NCBI RefSeq assembly: GCF_029867415.1 | Contig: NC_081186.1 | Location: 15,012,930-15,076,929, forward strand | From: Vicia villosa | Taxonomy: Eukaryota; Streptophyta; Magnoliopsida; Fabales; Fabaceae | Direction: 5' to 3' | Length of the DNA: 64,000 nucleotides | Part shown: piece by piece, positions 59,823 to 64,000 of the stretch | How the letters are laid out: each line of letters begins with the position of its first letter | Position numbering within the stretch: the stretch's first letter is position 1 | Program-made: the position numbers and the translations under genes | The notes under the pieces: model-generated | Database searches by the model: none | What the model was told of the DNA's origin: nothing | Seen by the model: only the letters and a program-made list of their open reading frames with translations

Positions 59823-62800
59823 TGTAATACGGTGGGAGAACTGACTTTTTAGGAATGTTGCGGATAGCAAGAGTCGCCATCGACTTTAATTTTATCTAAT
59901 TGGAAAGGCTAAAAGAACAGGAAAGACCTTTTGAAAGATTTTGAGTTCGGGGGGTAGGTTGTACAAAGGGAAGTTGTAAGCACCCTTTGTATTCATGGTT
60001 ATCCATGGGCTCTTAATTTCTTAGCTCACTTTTGAATTGTTTGATTTGTTTGAAAAGTGTAGTGTGTGTATAGTAAAAGATTTGAATAAGGACTTTAGCT
60101 TGTAAAATAAGCGTAGCCTTTTTGAAAGTAATTTGAAAAGGAGTAGGAAAAGTATCTTTGATTTGAATTTGAACAGAGCAAGCATTTAAGAGAACCTACC
60201 CTAAATTTAATTTTTTTGTTCTTTAAGACTTTTGTTTGAAAGGGCTATTCATACCATAAGGAGGGCAGGTAGTCCTTTCATTGGATTTGAAAAGGGTCAT
60301 CGAGGATTATCGTTCGCCATAAAACTGTCCCTACCATAAAGAGGGCAGGTAGTCTTTAGGGAAGGATATAATAGTCATTTTAGGCAACTAGCAAGGATAC
60401 CTTAGCATTCGAAGGGACAATCATCATTTAACCGAGGCAACATCGAGGGACAAGATCATTTTTGTTTAGGAAACTTCGAAGGGACTTATGATCTTTTTAT
60501 GATGATAATGAAATGAGGGCAACATTTGCTAAGGCATCCTCGTATTCGAGGGACTTGACTATTTTTAAATCGAAAGGCAACATAAGAAAGGTTACCATAA
60601 AGGTGTGTGTGTGTGTGTCACAATCAGGTGATTCAATTCAATTATATTTATCTTGTAAAGATAGTGATCTAAATTCAGTTCATGGTTTTCACTCCCTAAA
60701 TTACTAACCACGCAGTTAAAACAATAATAATTCCTAACTATTACAAGGCTTCGGGTGGGGGATTACATAGCCAAAAACCCGGAAAGAAAGGCAGAAAACT
60801 TTTTAAATGCGGAAAATAAACATAAGCTATTACAAGGCTTTGGGAAAGTTACAATAAAATGAACAGATCAAAAATTAAAATTGTTACAACCTCGAAGCAG
60901 GTACAAAATTATGAATAATTTAGGAAAACAATAAAAAGGCAAGGCAAACCCCGAACGGGGAAAAGTTAACCATGGTTAATAAAAGGAACACGTTAAAAAA
61001 ACTAGACTAGGGTTAGTACTAATTATCTTGATCAAAGCCCTTAATTAATTTATTATTGGTTGGGAACTTAATTAATCTAGTCATTAATCTAACTATTTAT
61101 TCTAATTAATCTAATTATTACAAACCTAATTATTGAATTAACTAACCTAAAATTATAAACCTAATTATTAAATTAAAATTTATTAATTAAAAAATGTTAA
61201 TCCTAATTTAATTTTTAAAATATTTTTGGTGATTTTTGGTTGGTTTGATTGAATAAAAAAACACTTAAAACAATATATTAAAGAAACAAAATAAAATAGA
61301 AAAGAAAAAGAAAAGAAAGAAAAAAAATAATAGAACCAGTCGCTGGGATCCAGTGTGATGGCTCTCTTGGGGTCTATGATGGAACGTCACATTTAGAACC
61401 TTCTGATTCGTCTTTGCGTTGATCTAACAGTGCTGGATTGAGGATGCACCACAAGTGTGCGTGTACACGCAGCACTGGATCTGCAAAATACTCAAATGAT
61501 AAAATTAATAGTCACTGGCCAGGTTCGAACCCAACACCTTTAAGCCAAGGACGCTTCTCACTTACCATTCATTCCACTTTACTTTCTTGAAATTAATATC
61601 CCTTAAACAAAATAAATATGAAAACAAGAGTTAAGGGGAAAAGTCAAAAAGTCAGAGTCAAAGTGGGGCCCTTTGGTACACGAGAGACCAATCGCGAATG
61701 GAGAGAGACGGAACTGACTTTGACTAGTAAACCAAACGCAGCCACGCAATGGTCCAAGAGTCCAAGGGACTGTTCATCTTGGTCTTGACATTTCCTGCGG
61801 ATTCTGCTGTGTTTATTGCCACGATTTTACCTGCGATTTATCCTTCAAATTCTGCAAACAATGAAAACTCATTGAAGCAACGTTACCCAAACAAAAAGAG
61901 TGCCCAGATCCATGTAAAAACGTCCTCTGAGTTCATTGGTGTGGTCTTTTGGACGTGAAACGGTCGGGATCATGAAGCACGAAAGCTTCACATCATTATG
62001 CCCTAGCCATGGTGAAGGTCGTTCCCCACGTTTGAGCTTCCTTCTAAAGGTCCAATCCTTCTCTAAACATCATTATAAACTTAAGCATACAATCAAATAA
62101 CATTAAAACACGATAACATGAGAGATACACAAATTTGAAATATGTGTGAATATGCTAACAATGGTGAACGAATTCTAAGTACCATCACCTGTTATGAATC
62201 ACGTAGCCTTACTCTATAATACCTCAGGAGTGATTTAAGATGGTGATTTGGCCTTGAAAACCCTTAAATCAAGAGCACGAAAATTCCATCTTTCTTTAAT
62301 ATTTTTGTACTTTGAAACCCTAATTTTCTTCTCCCAATTTTCGTCCCCTTGCCATCTAGTAGGTTTGTGTATTTATAGATGAGTGGATTAGGGAAACAAA
62401 CTCAGACCAAATCCCTTTCAATCAATGATTGGAAAATTGATTGAAATATGCTATGAAAACCTTTTAATTTTGTCTCAATCTTAATCTTCTCTCACCAATA
62501 TCACTTAGCACAAATTTGTATCAAATATTCAGCCCTTGGATGATTGGAAATCAAAGCCAAATCAAATCTTTTGTATTTCCTCTAATTATTTTGATTTTAA
62601 ACCATCTTTTAATGAATAAAAATTTCAATAAGAATATAATAAAAATCAAATAATCATGGCTTTAGTCATGGAGCTTCTAGATGACTTGAGAAACGAGATT
62701 GGATCATAAAAACTTGGGCCCATTTGCAAGAAAATCCATTTTGAAACTTATTTGCTACACATTCTTCACCCAAAATTGTTCAACTTTGACAAGACATATC

Positions 62801-63565
62801 TCCCTCAATTATAAATATATGGGAGTGTTCTAGGACTTTTTGTAAAGCCTAAGATGTCCTCTACAAGCCACTTTGGAACCTTTTTTGCATTTGGAGACTT
62901 TATCTTGATGATATGGCTCTTAACAAAAGACAGATTTTGGTGAACTTTCAAAAGGACCTGTAATGTTTTAGCTCATATCTCTCAAGTGAAGCATTTTTGG
63001 CCTTGGCTTTAGAGAGACAAAGTTGTAGAGAATTCAATTTCCTTCAAAATGAGCTTTGGTTGGGAAATTCCTGATGAACCATGTGAAAGTTATGGCTGGT
63101 CAAAGTTCAGTTGACTTTCTCCTACAAAACCCTAATTTAGAAACTTTGAGTTTTGTTGATTTCTGAAATTTCTTTGATGAATCATGATCAATTCTTGATC
63201 AAATGATTAATGTGACTTCAAAATATTGATGTTGACCGAAAATCAGGAGTTTTGACTGTAAGTTGACCATAGTTGAGTTTTAAGTCAAACTAGTCGACTG
63301 TTGACTTTCTGAGCTTTTGACTGAGCAATCTTGGGAACTGAGGCTTGAAACTTGTCATGGGGTTAATTTGAAGTATATGAGAGGCCATGAAATCTACTTG
63401 AGGTGTCAGAACCTGATTTTACTTTGAGAGGAGCAAAACCCTAGTTGTGGGTTGATTGCTTAGGAGAGAAGTAAGTGTGCCCAATTCTTGCATATTCTTG
63501 AGCAGTTGAAAGTCAGGTGAGTCAAAATATATGGAAATATTATGGGCATATTTTGGGGTATGACA
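59823..63565 (-). repeat. Solo Ogre-type LTR, 3,743 bp
   Basis: On minus it runs TGTCATACCCC ... CCGTATTACA. Both sides have the same 5 bases, CTTTG on + (59818-59822 and 63566-63570), a perfect target duplication. There is no internal domain, so this is a solo LTR left by LTR-LTR recombination. It shares the GGCGACTCT and CCATGGATAACC blocks with the LTR at 9155-13852 but is another family. Inside are a CTATAAATA box on minus (about 62383-62375), a (GT)n run at 60602-60618 and a perfect box B at 61522-61532. Confidence 0.92.
61505..61565 (-). other. tRNA-like Pol III module in solo LTR
   Basis: On minus, AAGTGAGAAGCGTCC...GGTGTTGGGTTCGAACCTGGCC contains the box-B consensus GGTTCGAACC (61522-61532). 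It resembles the module at 53131-53207, although less complete. Confidence 0.4.
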
Positions 63566-63570
63566 CTTTG

Positions 63571-64000
63571 CTTTCAACAAATGCTGCAGCGCTTGAGTCA
63601 AAGACATGTTGATCTTTGTAAACTGTCTTTTGGATGCGCCTTGTTTATGTTGGTTGCCTTGTTGTACCATCGCTTGATTAGAGACCAGTGTTGGATTCAT
63701 TCCTCCCATTGTATGGCTTTTTTGTGGAACTGGAAGTTGAGGTCACTAGAATATTTCCACTTCGGATGCCAGTCTCAACATGTTCCCCAGTCAGTATGAG
63801 GTCAATGAAACCAGATGAAGAGCTCCCAAGTAGATGGCTATAGAAAGGACTGGTCAGTATACTCATGAACATATCCACCAATTCTCTCTCCGCCAAAGGG
63901 GGTTGAACTCTGCCACCCAAGTCTCTCCATTTCTGAGCATATTCCTTGAAACTTTCTTTCGCCCCATAGACATGCCTTGTAGTTGCATGCGAGTCGGTGC
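63571..64000 (-). pseudogene. Ogre gag, first part (before solo LTR)
   Basis: GGRVQPPLAERELVDMFMSILTSPFYSHLLGSS-type sequence (63678-63920) matches the gag at 530-640, and MSLTQALQHLLKAK is cut at 63571 by the solo LTR. At least one frameshift or stop separates these two pieces (the first frame ends at 63678). The element continues beyond the right edge of the window. Confidence 0.85.

Overview
This is plant nuclear DNA, most likely from a legume of the pea/vetch/lentil group (Fabeae). The reasons are the Ogre/Tat Ty3-gypsy elements with LTRs of several kilobases, a SIRE/Maximus-type Ty1-copia element, an ENOD8-like GDSL esterase gene, TA-flanked Stowaway-type MITEs, and two intron-containing genes set among mostly AT-rich nested transposons. 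Only two ordinary host genes are visible; about two thirds of the window is transposon or virus-derived.

Layout. (1) 1-13852: an Ogre-type LTR retrotransposon on +, cut on the left by the window edge. It has gag-PRO, a 268-bp intron between PRO and RT, RT-RNase H-INT, a 3' region with a 48-bp tandem repeat, and a complete 4.7-kb 3' LTR holding a TATA box and a short two-transmembrane ORF. Its coding region is inactivated. (2) 13853-16186: a broken endogenous caulimovirid fragment on -, cut on one side by the Ogre and carrying a Stowaway MITE. (3) 18213-20213: an intact five-exon GDSL esterase/lipase gene on +. (4) 22741-30067: an intact nine-exon SGF29 gene on -, a chromatin reader subunit of the SAGA coactivator, whose introns hold small transposon remnants. 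(5) 29577-31605 and 45439-47207 are two copies of one block (SGF29 intron 1 start, exon 1, promoter and a truncated LINE). They bracket a Tat-lineage gypsy element on - (31606-45438) that has lost its 5' LTR. That element has broken gag, PRO and pol genes but carries, on the opposite strand, an apparently intact five-exon gene for a 1,209-residue plant-mobile-domain protein, plus a second antisense ORF with its own TATA box.

(6) 47208-53559: the rest of the LINE, AT-rich repeats, a second and more decayed Tat fragment, and LTR-like sequence with a tRNA-like Pol III module. (7) 53560 to about 57875: a 5'-truncated SIRE/Maximus copia element on -. (8) 57876-64000: further Ogre-derived sequence on -, including a gag gene split by a 3.74-kb solo LTR with a perfect 5-bp target duplication.

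The order of events can be partly read. The LINE inserted upstream of SGF29, then the Tat element inserted into the LINE, then a duplication removed the Tat 5' LTR and put a copy of the SGF29 promoter and first exon upstream of the truncated gag in the same orientation. A MITE is present in one copy and absent from the other. The observations most worth testing are the intact spliced antisense gene in a dead retrotransposon, the captured SGF29 promoter, the LTR-encoded two-transmembrane ORF, and the layered virus/MITE/Ogre insertion.
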